A stretch of DNA of 64,000 bases from Marsupella aquatica (Eukaryota; Marchantiophyta): the NCBI GenBank assembly GCA_973895155.1, contig OZ316894.1, forward strand, positions 15,314,001 to 15,378,000, in the 5' to 3' direction. Of the stretch, positions 53,196 through 63,900 are shown one piece after another. The translations under genes were made by a program, and so were the position numbers. The notes under the pieces are model-generated. The model had not been told where the DNA came from and searched no databases. It saw nothing but the letters and a program-made list of their open reading frames with translations. The stretch's first letter is position 1. Every line of letters starts with the position of its first letter.

Positions 53196-54327
53196 AAAAA
53201 CAAAAGACCACACTTATGTCACTTGCCTCTCCAACGGTTAATACGTGCAAACCGCACTTTTCCTCGCTTAAACCGTTGGTATCGTATTACGGGGTCGTGG
53301 AGGGACGCTATTTGGATTCTTTTCACACCAGGATGAGTATTTTGGTTTCCGCTCCCGGAAATGTAGGTTTTGATCAAGTCTACCGACTACCCTCACCCCA
53401 CAGCTTTTGATCAAGTCCTGCCGACTACCCCACTACACCTTCACTCGGAGTCACCCAAAGAGTGTTGTCACCACCCCTACTCACAAGGCCGACTCAAACC
53501 AAGCAAGTTTCTTCAAATCATAGAACGGGAGAACACAATTCGGAAAGCGAAAAAGGGAGAAGGAACACACAACAAAAGCCCATCAAGTCAAATGTACAGA
53601 TCCATATCTCTTGGGAAAAACGATACACATTGCATGAGTAACCCGGCCTCCTGCCGTCTACTCAACTCCTGCCTCTCCGGACAATGAGTATGGCTCCCCC
53701 TCACTACTCTGAACACGCTTTCAAACTCCTCAGGCTCCACTCTATCCCTCCTTGCTAACTTCACACTGAGTCCCCCTAACTACTTCGGGGCTATCCCCCT
53801 AAATACTGAAAAATCACACCAAAGCACCCCTCACAGGGTCACAACGGTGGCGGCTACCCTAGCGGCGCCGCTAAAACCTTGCACTAAGAGAAATCCTTAA
53901 ACTGAAGAGGAGCATGCGGCACACACATGCTGCTAAAACCCTAAACCCAAAACAAGGGGGCCGACGGTGCCTTCGACGGCGCCCCAACAGTACACGTGAA
54001 CCCTGAAAGTGAGAGGCACCCCAAAATGGCCGAAACTAGGTGCCCTTCCAAGTGCACACCTGAGCTCACCCCTGGATAGCTCTTCTTTTCCTGCTTCCGA
54101 ATCACTAAGTCGCTCCCTCAACGGACTTCAGACGCCTGAGTTATGGCCGTTTCCGTACCGCAAAAACATAAGTTCTCCAGGCCATAACTTGCTCATCCTG
54201 GCTCCGTTTGAGGAGCGCCGCCTCTTGTTGGAATCAGCTCCGCGAGCTCATCCCAACAAGCCCATGAGTGACCCCCCACTAAAATGTTGGAAATCTGGAG
54301 GCCGTACACCCACGTCCGTACGCCTAT

Positions 54328-56184
54328 CTAATCCTCCTCTTCTTCTTCGCTCTCGGTGCCCGGACTTGTGCCCCGTGAGTGGTCCTCCTCCTCATCACTC
54401 ACGGGAGTGAGTGCCACCGTACTTTTCTTCTTCTTCGACGGAGTACTCTTAGTGCTGCTGCTCCCGCGCTTCCTCAAAGCAGCCAAGGCCTGCCACGCCT
54501 TGATGTACCCCTCACCAATTGTGTCCTTCCAGAGGGTAGCCTCTTCTCCGGACCGCAACTCCAACGGTAGAACTTGCCCCGTGGCCATGGGAGTCCCGGG
54601 GGTGACAGACCTGGGTGGCATCCCCGTACTGACCTGAGCCTCCCGTAACGATTTCCGTACCTCCCGGAGCTTCTTCTCCAAGCTCTTACTCTTCTCCTGA
54701 CTCTTCTTGGCTCCATCCAACAAGGGTCCATACTTCCCACTAACCTCCTTCACCACCATCTCGATAGCTTGGGAGATCACATCCGGGGAAAGTGTGGAGC
54801 CAGGTGTGCCGGGACTCTTCCATTTCCCTAGACTCAGGGCCTCACTTCTCTTCGCTCGTGTCTCAAAGGCTGCCACCTGACTCCGTAGTGCTCCCACCTG
54901 GTTCCTCCACTCCATCACTTCTCCAGAATTTTGCTTCTCTTTGGCCAATGCTTGCCTCAACGCTCCTACTTCTTCTGCTTCCTTGGCCTTGGTGGACAAA
55001 GCTCCCTTCAAGTTGGTGATCTCTACGTGAGCTGCATTGATGTGCCTGACCTTCTCATGAATGGTCTGCTCCTTGGTCTTGATCACCTCCTTCAGTGACA
55101 GGATGCTCTGCTCTAACGTCTCTACTTTGACTGTGGCGTGCTTGAGAGACTCCCTCAATGCGTGGACTAGCTTGAGTCCCTCGTGGACTCCCTCTCTGAA
55201 ATCCCGTAGCTCTGCCAAGTAAACATCCGGAATGTTGTATTCCAGAGGCTGTTTCGGATCTCCCACGAGTGATTCAAGCCACTCCAATGTGCAATCATCC
55301 TCCTGGTTCTCTTCTTCTCTATTATCCTCCCCACCAGCAGACAATGATTCCTCCGTGAGCTTCCCTAAAACGGTAGTGGCAATACTCCGGATCTCCGTGG
55401 TGAGAGATGATCCCGTGTCTTCATGCCCCGGAGAACCAATCAACCCTTCTGCCCTGGCCAATACAAATGACCCCATCAAATGTACAGCCCCACCTGGTTT
55501 CACACTCCCGGGCTCAGCGGCCAATAGCTTCTTCAATCCGTAGCACCACCATCCGTACACATGGGCTGGGTAGTTCTTGATGTCCATAGCTACCACGAAA
55601 TGCTCCTCATTCAGCACTCCGGATTGCACGTTGCCAAGAACCCGTTGATGCACCTTGGCCAGGAAGCCCTTATACTCAACATCCTTGACAGCAGAAAGAG
55701 GGATGGCGGTGGTGGAGGTAGGATTGGTCACCCAAGTGGCCACCATTTTCAACGTGAGTTCTCCCCTGATATTCCGAGGTGTGAATGAGAATTTCTGATT
55801 CTCAAGAAACAATAGCTTAGCCAACTCCACATGGGGCACTACACGTTTGAGACATTCAAAGTAGATTCCCTCCGTTCGGAACTCCATCCCGGCCTCAATG
55901 TCCCAGCTCTTCCCTGAAGGGATGGTAATCTCCACCTTCATGAATTCTGTAAGCCCGGTGGCTTGGAAAATGTTCCGACAATCCTCCATCACCTTGGTGG
56001 AGGTCTTGGGATAAATTCGACGAAAAATCTTCCTACCCACCGGTGAGGAACCCGCTGCCAATCCCGTGCTCATCATAACTTCTCTCTCTTCCCTTTCCCG
56101 TGTAATCCGAGTCTCCACGTAGTCACGGTAAGCAGCCTTGTATCTCCGAATGCGTGACGCACTAAACTCTGGTTGATCTAGCAT
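54328..56184 (-). CDS. LTR-encoded coiled-coil protein, 5' LTR copy (618 aa)
   Basis: Same frame as in the 3' LTR, with Trp instead of Arg at one position (LGKWKSPGTP). If transcription starts near the TATA-like site at about 57030, this would be the first long frame of the genomic RNA, upstream of the primer site and gag-pol. After reverse transcription every new copy receives the ORF twice. An ORF this long could not survive by chance in two LTRs, but because both copies are made from one template their identity says nothing about selection after insertion. Confidence 0.8.
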   Translation of the reverse strand: MLDQPEFSASRIRRYKAAYRDYVETRITREREEREVMMSTGLAAGSSPVGRKIFRRIYPKTSTKVMEDCRNIFQATGLTEFMKVEITIPSGKSWDIEAGMEFRTEGIYFECLKRVVPHVELAKLLFLENQKFSFTPRNIRGELTLKMVATWVTNPTSTTAIPLSAVKDVEYKGFLAKVHQRVLGNVQSGVLNEEHFVVAMDIKNYPAHVYGWWCYGLKKLLAAEPGSVKPGGAVHLMGSFVLARAEGLIGSPGHEDTGSSLTTEIRSIATTVLGKLTEESLSAGGEDNREEENQEDDCTLEWLESLVGDPKQPLEYNIPDVYLAELRDFREGVHEGLKLVHALRESLKHATVKVETLEQSILSLKEVIKTKEQTIHEKVRHINAAHVEITNLKGALSTKAKEAEEVGALRQALAKEKQNSGEVMEWRNQVGALRSQVAAFETRAKRSEALSLGKWKSPGTPGSTLSPDVISQAIEMVVKEVSGKYGPLLDGAKKSQEKSKSLEKKLREVRKSLREAQVSTGMPPRSVTPGTPMATGQVLPLELRSGEEATLWKDTIGEGYIKAWQALAALRKRGSSSTKSTPSKKKKSTVALTPVSDEEEDHSRGTSPGTESEEEEED

Positions 56185-56609
56185 CCATGCATCCCGAAAT
56201 CAATTTCTCAATCACCAATCCCGTCACCCGTGGCAATGTCAATTCCCTGGCCCGAAACAGCCCCCGTAGCCCGATCACTTAAATTCTCTCAATTTCCCGT
56301 CACTACTCCGTGCGGCCGCCACTAATGCCTGGAAGAATGACGCCAGCAAGCCCCACTAATCCACCATGAAAGAGAGAGCTTCAAAAATAATTAGAATCTG
56401 GAGAGAGCTTCCGGCAAGAGAGAGAAGAACCCCGTTTTTGCTTTCGGCAATGAGAGGGTCGTGCAAAAGGAAGAGGGAAAGAAAAAGGAAGGAAAAAAAA
56501 ATAGAACCGAAAAAACTCCTGGCGCCTTCGCCATGCGCCCCGGCCCATTTCTCGGGCCTTACCCTTGCGTCCTCCTGCGCGCGGCCCTATGCAGGGCGCG
56601 CGGCCATTC

Positions 56610-56869
56610 CTCCCGGCTCGCGGGAGGCCCTTCAACTCCCCCCCGCTCGCGTGATCCTCCCAGCTCGCGGGAGGCCCTTTAACTCCCCCCCGCTCGCGTG
56701 ATCCTCCCAGCTCGCGGGAGGCCCTTTAACTCCCCCCCGCTCGCGTGATCCTCCCAGCTCGCGGGAGGCCCTTTAACTCCCCCCCGCTCGCGTGATCCTC
56801 CCAGCTCGCGGGAGGCCCTTTAACTCCCCCCCGCTCGCGTGATCCTCCCAGCTCGCGGGACCTCATTAA
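56610..56869. repeat. 47-bp GC-rich tandem array in the 5' LTR
   Basis: The same five units plus a partial one as at 45871-46130, shifted by 10,739 bp. It lies between the putative promoter and the LTR ORF. Confidence 0.9.
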
Positions 56870-57020
56870 TTGCCCGGGCACGCAGCCCTATGGGCTCGCA
56901 AGGCAGCCCCTTCAGCTCGCGGAGCCCCATTAATCGCCCGGGCACGCAGCCCTATGGGCTCGCGAGGCAGCCCCTCTTTCTCTCGGACGGCCACTAATGG
57001 GACTCGCCCTCCTGAGGAGG

Positions 57021-57034
57021 GATTTATTTAAAAA
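57021..57034 (-). promoter_or_regulatory. TATA-like element of the gypsy 5' LTR
   Basis: The coding strand has TTTTAAATAAATCCC about 300 bp inside the LTR, downstream of a G-run. It is the only clear TATA-like run in this otherwise GC-rich part. The same site occurs in the 3' LTR near 46282-46295. Confidence 0.4.
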
Positions 57035-57337
57035 AAAACCCCCCCCTCTCCTGACTTTGCAATGGGGGTCTCAACAATAGCTCTTGAAGCAAAACGGTAA
57101 GTCCTATGGGGCTGGTCCTGGCTAGTTTCAAGGTCCCAAAATATTTGCCCACTTAGGTCACCGCAAATCTTAGAACTATTATGAGAGAAAGAATATAAAG
57201 TCACCTGGGGCATCATCAACCTATAATGACGGAATTAACTAAAAATTAAAAAATGGCTTATTTACATTGACTATTAACAAGGTATCGGCCTTTGCAACCA
57301 GTTATGTGTGACTTCCCGTGACGGGGTACCCGTCACA

Positions 57338-58298
57338 TCACTCGTTTGGCTGCATCTGTGAAACGCTTGGGCGGCTTTCCCTCCTGGTCGGCCACCTTCT
57401 GCATCTCAGCTACCTTCTGCTCAAGTGGCTTCAGGTCGTGGTCAGGGGGGAGCTTCCCGGCCTCCTTTGCTTTCAAGGCTCGATCTAGATTGCCCTTCCA
57501 CTCTTCCAACTCGTGAGCTGCCTTAATTTGCACCTCAATCTTGTAAAACGAATTCCAGATGTCCTCGGTGAAGTGGAGGGGTCTGCGCAAGTTCCTGTAT
57601 GATCTCAAGTCTTTCAGGTGGGCTCTAATCTTCATCCTGTCATGGTATCGCATTTGAGACATAGAATTTGAAATCTTATCTGCCAACCATTGCTCATCTA
57701 TGTCAGGCCCATTGCGAAATGCATCCTTGATTTGGTTGATGACCCTCTTTCGCTCTGCCTTCTCAATCTTTCCCCACTGCATGCCTCGTGAGAAATTTCT
57801 TGTGATAATCTGCTTGATTGTGCTCTTAGCCCCTGCATACGCTAGCTCAGTTGGAGTCCCACTCGTCTCCAAGGCAATGAATGGAAGTTTTTTTCTTGCT
57901 TCCTCTTTCTGACGTTGCTCCTCCCTCTGTTTTCGAATTGAATCTCTCTCCTCTCTTCTCTTCTGCTTCTCTAGGGCTTGAGGAGAGGCAACTCCCGACT
58001 TAGTTCTTTCCTCTCTCTTCCTTTTTTTCTCTCTAGCCTTCTCTTCAGCTGCGGCCCTCTCCTCCCCCTCTCTAGTAGCTTGTCCTGCTACAATCCCAGT
58101 TTGCAAAACCTGTCCAAGAATGGCACTCAAAGAGGCAAGCCCTGCTGGAGAATTGAGATTCACTTCTCCCAATTGTGCAGCACTGAGATGTTGGGCCACT
58201 AAGTCTGCCCAGGCATTCTTCTCTTTCTCTGGATTTCCCCCATTGCCACTACCACTACCACTACCACCTTGCCCTCCACTCCCCTCACCGGTAGCCAT
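57338..58298 (-). pseudogene. Outer-element gene 1, exon 1 (5' part), cut by the gypsy
   Basis: ATG at 58298 begins MATGEGSGGQGGSGSGSGNG. Residues 1-25 are Gly/Ser-rich, 25-75 are helical (WADLVAQHLSAAQLGEVNLN), and about 75-135 form a Lys/Arg/Glu coiled coil. About 140-320 is a globular part with GKIEKAERKRVINQIKDAF and MSQMRYHDRMKIRAHLKDLR. The native frame reaches the target site TCACT and continues at 42472 beyond the gypsy. As it stands, it reads two LTR-derived codons (ending in Met) and stops at 57333. With the exons at 42408-42477, 19878-19979 and 19421-19783 the intact gene would encode 496 residues. The layout resembles TnpA/TNP1 accessory proteins of CACTA elements, but I do not recognise the central domain. 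Confidence 0.65.
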
Positions 58299-58416
58299 AG
58301 CTCCCCTCTCTCACAGTCTCCCTCGTACTGTTGCGCGCGGCCCGGCCCTTCTCGTCTCGCTCAAAAATTGAAATGAGCCCGAATGCGAGCTCCCGCCGAT
58401 GTTTACGCCGTTCAAA
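58299..58416. other. Likely 5' UTR and proximal promoter of outer-element gene 1
   Basis: Contains a CTCTCTC run and CGCGCGGCCC. No clear TATA. Confidence 0.35.
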
Positions 58417-58650
58417 AACGGGTTTGCGATGACATACGCATGGGAAACTGCGAAGCCCGCGCCCTCGCAAATAGTCTCGCAACTTGCGAGGCACTTCTGA
58501 ATCTATTCCCTTCGCAAAGCCATCGCAACCCGCAGAAGACCCAAAAAATCATTCTCGGCCTCTGTTTTTGCGAAGGAAGTGCGAAGGTCGTAGGTTCGCA
58601 AAAAGATTCTCTAACTTGTGAAATAATTTGCGAGGCAGGTCTTATCGGTT
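58417..58650. repeat. TTGCGA/TTCGCA cluster 3, upstream of outer-element gene 1
   Basis: About twelve copies of the same hexamer, for example TAGTCTCGCAACTTGCGAGG and TTTGCGAAGGAAGTGCGAAG, directly in front of the gene's start. Confidence 0.75.
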
Positions 58651-58659
58651 TAGGGTTGG

Positions 58660-59600
58660 AAAACACTTTGGGGTGTCAAACGGCTATTAAGGTTTGTCAA
58701 ACGACATTTAAGGTATGTTAAGTGCCCATAAGTTAACATGGAAGGGGTGTCAATGGATGTTTGGGTTGTAAGGATAACTAGAATATAAGTTAACAAAGGT
58801 TTGGGTTTAATTAAAGGTTAGGTTTATATTTGGTTTTAATCTAGGAGTATTTGGTTTAATTAAGGGGGTTAAAACTTGGGTTAGGTTGGAATAAAAGGGT
58901 TGGGTTTAAATTAATGGGTTTGGCTTAGGGTTCAAGGTAGAGGTTTGCATTAGGTTGTGATTAATTACAGGGGTTGGGTTTGGTTTTAGTTGAGGGGTTG
59001 AATTGTGGTTGTTTTTTAAAGGGATTGGGTTTGGTTTTTAGTTGGGGGGTTGAATTGTGGTTTTTTTAAAGGGGTTGGGTTTCTAATGTAAGTGTTTGGG
59101 TTGGGGTGTAACATGATATAGGGTTGGATTTGGTTCTAATTGAGGGGGTACAATTTTTGCTTAAGTTTTAAAAAAGGGCCTCAATTTAGGGGTTAGGGTG
59201 AAGTTTAGAATAACTATAGGGGTGGGGGTTGGCCTATATAGGTAAAGTAAGGTGTAGATAGGGTAAGAGTTTTATATGTAATTGGGGGATTTGGGTTGGG
59301 TTTAGGGTAAAGGTTTGAAATTTTAATGAGGGATTTGGGTATTGGTTAGGATAAGGGTAAGGGTTTAGGGTGCTTGAGGGATTTGGGTTAGGTTTTAATG
59401 AAGGGTTTCATTTCATGGTTTGGGTTTAGGGTAGGGGTTTGGGTTTAGGGTAAAGGTTTGAATTTTTAATGAGGGATTTGGGTATTGGTTAGGATAAGGG
59501 TAAGGGTTTAGGGTGATTGAGGGATTTGGGTTAGGTTTTAATGAAGGGTTTCATTTCATGGTTTGGGTTTAGGGTAGGGTTTGGGTTACTTATATTTCTT
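58660..59600 (+). repeat. GT-rich, telomere-like spacer with tandem duplications
   Basis: Strongly strand-asymmetric DNA made of GGGTT, TTAGGG, GGTTTGGG and TTTAGGGT words, related to but not a clean array of the plant telomere repeat. It includes a 143-bp duplication (59301-59443 and 59444-59586) and a unit of about 55 bp twice near 58987-59090. No coding frame. It lies between the two divergent genes of the outer element. Confidence 0.75.
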
Positions 59601-60019
59601 TGTCTATCTCATTAACATGGAGAGGAAAACTCTTTGGCGTTGTAGGGCACTTCCCCATGTTTTTTAAAGTTTTGGCTAATGCATGATAATGCCTTGCGAG
59701 AGCCCGGGCATCTGAAAGGTATAACATTTTCTCATGCATTTCTAGTCATTGCTGTAAATATGGAGGGTTACAATCTATCATCCTTTTTTTCTGGTTCACC
59801 ATAAGGCATGGCTTAATTCATTGTATATTGGCAGATTTTCCCCTCCTTCCAGATTTGGTTCATGAAATTTGAGCCACAAGATCCATCAAGGCATTGCTAA
59901 GCCCGGGTCTCATAAAGGTATTTTTCTGTCAATTCTTTTTAATATGTTTAGGTAGGGATTATCAATGATGGTTTTGGTGAAGTTTTTACTAATCGCCTTC
60001 CAATTGCTATACTTGTCAG
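59601..60019. other. Region upstream of outer-element gene 2
   Basis: AT-rich, non-coding. Possible promoter and leader of the rightward gene. Repeated GAGCCCGGGCAT / AAGCCCGGGTCT words near 59699 and 59901, each followed by AAAGGTAT. Confidence 0.4.
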
Positions 60020-60540
60020 ATGTCTTCATCCTCTACAACTTCCACCACATCAGATTCCTCTTCCGATGAAGAAAGTCATCCTCCTCCTCAACCTGAACCA
60101 ACCGTACGTCGACCTAGTGGTCCACCACGCCAACTTTGTGGTTGTAAAAAATGTGTGGGGATGGTTGTCCAAAAGTCATATGTATGTGCGGAGCACATTG
60201 CTCGATATGGCCAACATTGAGGTCTTACACCGGGAGCTTCTTCATCCCGTATGGTGAGGTGTAAACTTACTGTGATTTCCATTTTATTTTGTAAATCTTG
60301 CTAGGTAGCATAAAATAAAATTTGGGAGGTTCATCACACTCACTTGGTTCCATTTCTTCCTATAGGTATCCAGTAGGCCTACACCCACTACACCAACACC
60401 CTATGTTCCCTCACAAGGAGTTCTAGATGCTATAGGCTCGGCACTTTCACAAGCTTTTCGTTTAGTGGCAGCAGGGCAAGGTAGTGTTGGGACAATTAAG
60501 GGTGACGGTATTGTTACAAGAGGGAAAAAAAAGTCAAAAA
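60020..60540 (+). pseudogene. Outer-element gene 2, first exons, interrupted by copia C
   Basis: ATG at 60020: a Ser/Thr-rich start (MSSSSTTSTTSDSSSDEES), a Pro-rich stretch, then RQLCGCKKCVGMVVQKSYVC and AEHIARYG. The C.CKKC...C..H pattern resembles the zinc-binding start of TNP2 transposases (compare CPCTQCQGF...H in the inner element). A TGA at 60218-60220 interrupts, and the same frame continues to a donor at ATG/GTGAGG (60255). A second exon after CCTATAG (from 60367) reads SSRPTPTTPTPYVPSQGVLD and AIGSALSQAFRLVAAG until copia C cuts it at 60540. It could be the transposase gene of the outer element, but the catalytic part is not in view. Confidence 0.5.
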
Positions 60541-60687
60541 TGTTATGAATACACAAGATGATAGTAGTCAATAATCCCCACTCACTTCCATTATGCCAAG
60601 GACTTATATAGTCCAGAAGGGTTAACATGGTTGGGTTAATGTTAACCTATCCTATACTAGGGTTAAGTCATATTATGGGTTATAACA
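60541..60687 (-). repeat. Copia C 3' LTR
   Basis: 147 bp, TGTTATGAAT...GGTTATAACA, with an AAGGGGAAG purine tract next to it on the coding strand. It is similar in size and ends to the copia B LTR. The left flank is AAAAA, so the target duplication can only be checked outside the window. Confidence 0.85.
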
Positions 60688-61026
60688 CTTCCCCTTGGTT
60701 ACTTGGACGGGGTGTCAAGGAACCACACATTTAACCCTAGTTTAAAAGTGGGAGTCACTTATGATGTAGCCTCATCAAACCTTGCTGCTTTCCTCTCAAG
60801 GAAGAGTACTACCATCATTACAATTTGTGGTCCCTAATTCAGAAAGTCTCTAATGTGTATGCTCTAAGTCTAAAAGTAGCCTATTACTGTCTAAGCCAGT
60901 GGGCTAAGAGTAAGTAAGCGTTTATTTGTTACTCTAGTCGGGGTAGTATTGTATTCATGACGGGGGAACATGTGTCTCTCTGTAAACTGTTCGTTAGATA
61001 CTACGATTTAGTAGTTTGTCGAGGTT

Positions 61027-62658
61027 CTACTTCGATTTTGCGTTGGCTGTGTGTTCGTGTCGGGAGTTGTCGTTAGTCGAGGAGGTTAGGGAGGAGAGAC
61101 GATGCATTCCAATGGCGCTGACGTGCTTTTGATGTGTAGTCGCTGGTAGCGGCTTGGTGAAGAGGTCGGCGCAATTGTCTTGTGAGCTTATCCACTTTAC
61201 TTGTATTTGCTTTCCGCTGTGTTCGTGCGTAAAGAAAAATTTCGGGTCTATGTGCTTGGTTCGATCGGTCTTCATGTAGCCTGTAACTATCTGGTCGACG
61301 CATGCCCTATTGTCCTCGTAGATGGTGGTTGGATTTGTGAGTAAGGTTTTTCCTGTCTATTTGAGTATATGTGTGATTATACTACGGAGCCAAATCGCTT
61401 CGCGGCATGCCTCATAGAGGGCAATTACTTCGGCGTGATTCGATGACGTTGTGGTTAGGCTCTGCTTCGTGCTTCTCCAAGATATGGCGGTTTTACCCTG
61501 CAAGAAGACGTATCCTGTCTGCGACTTTGAATCTTGGGGGTCTGAGAGGTATCTAGCGTCCGCGTATCCTGTAAGTTCATCCTCGCTTTCGTTGGGGAAG
61601 AATAGTCCCATGTCAATTGTTCCTTGGAGGTATCGGAATACTCGTTTTATGCCGTTCCAGTGGCGTATTGTCGGGTGCGCGCTATGTCGTGCGAGGAGGC
61701 TCACTGCAAAGGATATATCCGGTCGGGTGTTGTTGGCCAGGTAAAGGAGGGCTCCGATAGCCGATAAGTATGGCTTATCTGAATCTAGTATTGGTTCGTT
61801 GTCTTGTCTTTGCCTGAACATGTCCTTCGCAGTGTCTAAGGATCTCAGCTCCATTGGTGTTGATACCGGGTATGCCTTTTGCATATTGAATTGTTGGAGG
61901 ATTTTGTTTGTATAGGTAGATTGGCTAATGAATGTGCCTGTCTGTAGGTGATCGAACTGAAGGCCGAGGCAGTAAGTCGGTTCTCCCAGTTCTTTCATCT
62001 CGAAAATGCCCTTCATTGTGTTGATTGTTTGTCGTAATAGTCGTTGTGTACCGAAGAGATTAATGTCATCGACATATAGCGCTAACACGACGAACTCTGT
62101 GTCTACTCTTTTGATGAATATACAGGGCGCTATGTCTTCTGTAATAAATCCGAGTGCTTGTATTTCGGTTTTAAATTTCTGGTACCATATACGGCCGCTT
62201 TGTTTCAGGCCGTTTATGGATTTCAATACTTGCACAGCAAATGCCTGCTGTCCAGTCCTTCGTTTTCCGGGGTACTGGAGTGGTGCTTTCTGTGTGTTGC
62301 CACTGCTCAACACAAGGCCTTTACAATCATCATTAGGGATAATCTGGTCAATTCCCGACTTCATATCCTTGCTCAGGTTCGGGTATTGCTTCCCCTGAAT
62401 GTGTTCTGCCACTCTTTCGAGTAATTCCTTTGGTGCTTTCATATGAATTTTGGAGTCTAAGACTCCATATAGGTATGCCGTTACTACGTCCATAAGGATA
62501 TTGCATAACTGGTGTTTGCGAGAGAAAGCAATTAAATACCTGAATGTCGTCACGTCCATTACTGGTGAATATGTTAGATCATAGTCCCTGCCTGGGATCT
62601 GGGTGTATCCTTTTGCTACTAACCGCGCTCTGTATCTGATAACATCACCTTTTGCATT
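61027..62658 (-). pseudogene. Copia C reverse transcriptase and RNase H
   Basis: From right to left: YSPVMDVTTFRYLIAFSRKH, MDVVTAYLYGVLDSKIHMKA, FAVQVLKSINGLKQSGRIWY, catalytic LYVDDINLFG, then RNase H with TGYADARYLSDPQDSKSQTG. A TAG at 61357-61359 interrupts after SIITHILK, and the same frame continues through YEDNRACVDQ and DRTKHIDPKFFFTHEHSGKQ to 61027. Where copia B has ADAGYL, this copy has ADARYL. Confidence 0.85.
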
Positions 62659-63900
62659 TCACTTTTTAATGAACGTAAATCGGCTGTCTGTATAGTCATT
62701 GTTAGGATCAACTTGTTTGACTGGTCCGAAGACTTGTCGACGGATTAGTGCATCCATTTCTGTGTCAATGGCCTCTTTCCAGTGTGGCCAATCTGACCTT
62801 GTTTGTGCTTCTTTGATTGTTAAAGGGTCCGAAGTATCATTGGTTATTTCTTGAGCTATATGGTAAGCAAATTGTTCGTCGACAGTAGTGTTTTGTCTCG
62901 TGTAAATTTGTCCTGTATGCTTATACTGAATTGACATCTCCTCATTACCCGATATGTCTGGTGTCTCGGATTCATTATTAATGAAGTGAAAAGTAGTTTC
63001 AGGAATTACCTGATGGGGGCGTCTTTGGCGGGGTCGGGTATCATGTGATCCTGGTGGCCTACCTCTTTTCGCCTTAGGGGCAGCTACTGTTGCTAGAGGA
63101 GTATTCATTTGTACTCTGGCTGGTACATTGGTTGCCTCGTTGTGGGATTTTGTAACATTTGCTGCATCATTAAATGCATCTGGGATCTTATCCAGCATCT
63201 CGTGGAGGTGGAGTAATCGTCTAACTTCTGCATCCGTTTGTTTCGTCCTCGGGTCCTGGTTGAGTAAGTTTCTGCTGTTCCAGTTGATCTGGTGTGGGTG
63301 CAAGTCCCCTGTCATTTGTTTGTCTATGCTTAGGGTGGGAAAAGTGTCTTCGTAAAAATGACAATCTGTATGTCTGGCCTTAAACACATCGGCTGTTGTC
63401 GGTTCCAGGTAGCGAATGATCGAGGATGAGTCATTTCCGATGTAGATTCCTTCTTGTCTTTGAGGTCCGATTTTTGTACGCTTGGGTCCCAGTATTGGGA
63501 CCATGACTTTGCATCCAAATACCCGCAGGTGTGACAGGTCTGGAGGTAGTCCGAACGCTAAGTGGTGTGGAGTCTTTGTGTTGAACGCCGATGGTCTGTA
63601 TTGAAGCAGTGTGGCAGCATGGAGGACTGCGTGTCCCCATGTGGATAGGGGTAACTTTGAATTCATTAACAGGGGTCTGGTTATCATCTGTATACGCTTG
63701 ATAACGGATTCTGCCATTCCGTTTTGGAAATGGACATATGGGACTGAGTATTCAGTGTCAATGCCCGCTGCCCAGCAAAACTCATCGAATGCTTTTGAGG
63801 TGAATTCCCCTGCACCATCCACTCTCAGTTTCCGAATTGGATGTTCTGGGAATTGTGCTTTAAGCTTTAGAATGTTGGCCAGTATCCTAGCGAAGACCAA
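62659..63900 (-). pseudogene. Copia C integrase C-terminal part and start of reverse transcriptase
   Basis: LRVDGAGEFTSKAFDEFCWA and VHFQNGMAESVIKRIQMIT carry the second Asp and the Glu of the integrase catalytic triad. The frame continues left to FTFIKK and a TGA at 62659-62661, where copia B has Arg (FVKKRNAQGE). Reading resumes in the same frame with NAKGDVIRYRARLVAKGYTQ. The coding region also extends right past 63900 to the window end. Confidence 0.85.

Larger units (their letters stand above)
42478..57337 (-). mobile_element. Ty3/gypsy element, complete, 14,860 bp, with ORF-bearing LTRs
   Basis: Two 4,121-bp LTRs (42478-46598 and 53217-57337), a perfect target duplication TCACT (42473-42477 and 57338-57342), a tRNA-Asp primer site and one 2,132-codon gag-pol frame. 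I found only four substitutions between the LTRs (42534/53273, 43112/53851, 44093/54832, 46421/57160), about 0.1 percent, so the insertion is recent. Each LTR contains a full 618-codon ORF in the same direction as gag-pol. Gene order (RT, RNase H, integrase), the FIDD reverse transcriptase box and the tRNA-Asp primer point to a Tat/Athila-type lineage and not a chromovirus (inference). Confidence 0.95.
53217..57337 (-). repeat. Gypsy 5' LTR (4,121 bp)
   Basis: Same structure as the 3' LTR. Read in the coding direction: about 300 bp of U3, a TATA-like site, a GC-rich leader with a 47-bp array, the 618-codon ORF, and about 1.1 kb before the primer site. Confidence 0.95.

Noticed and set aside
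58660-59600. True telomere or subtelomere
   Set aside because: The repeats are degenerate and irregular, and the tract is flanked by transposon genes on both sides.
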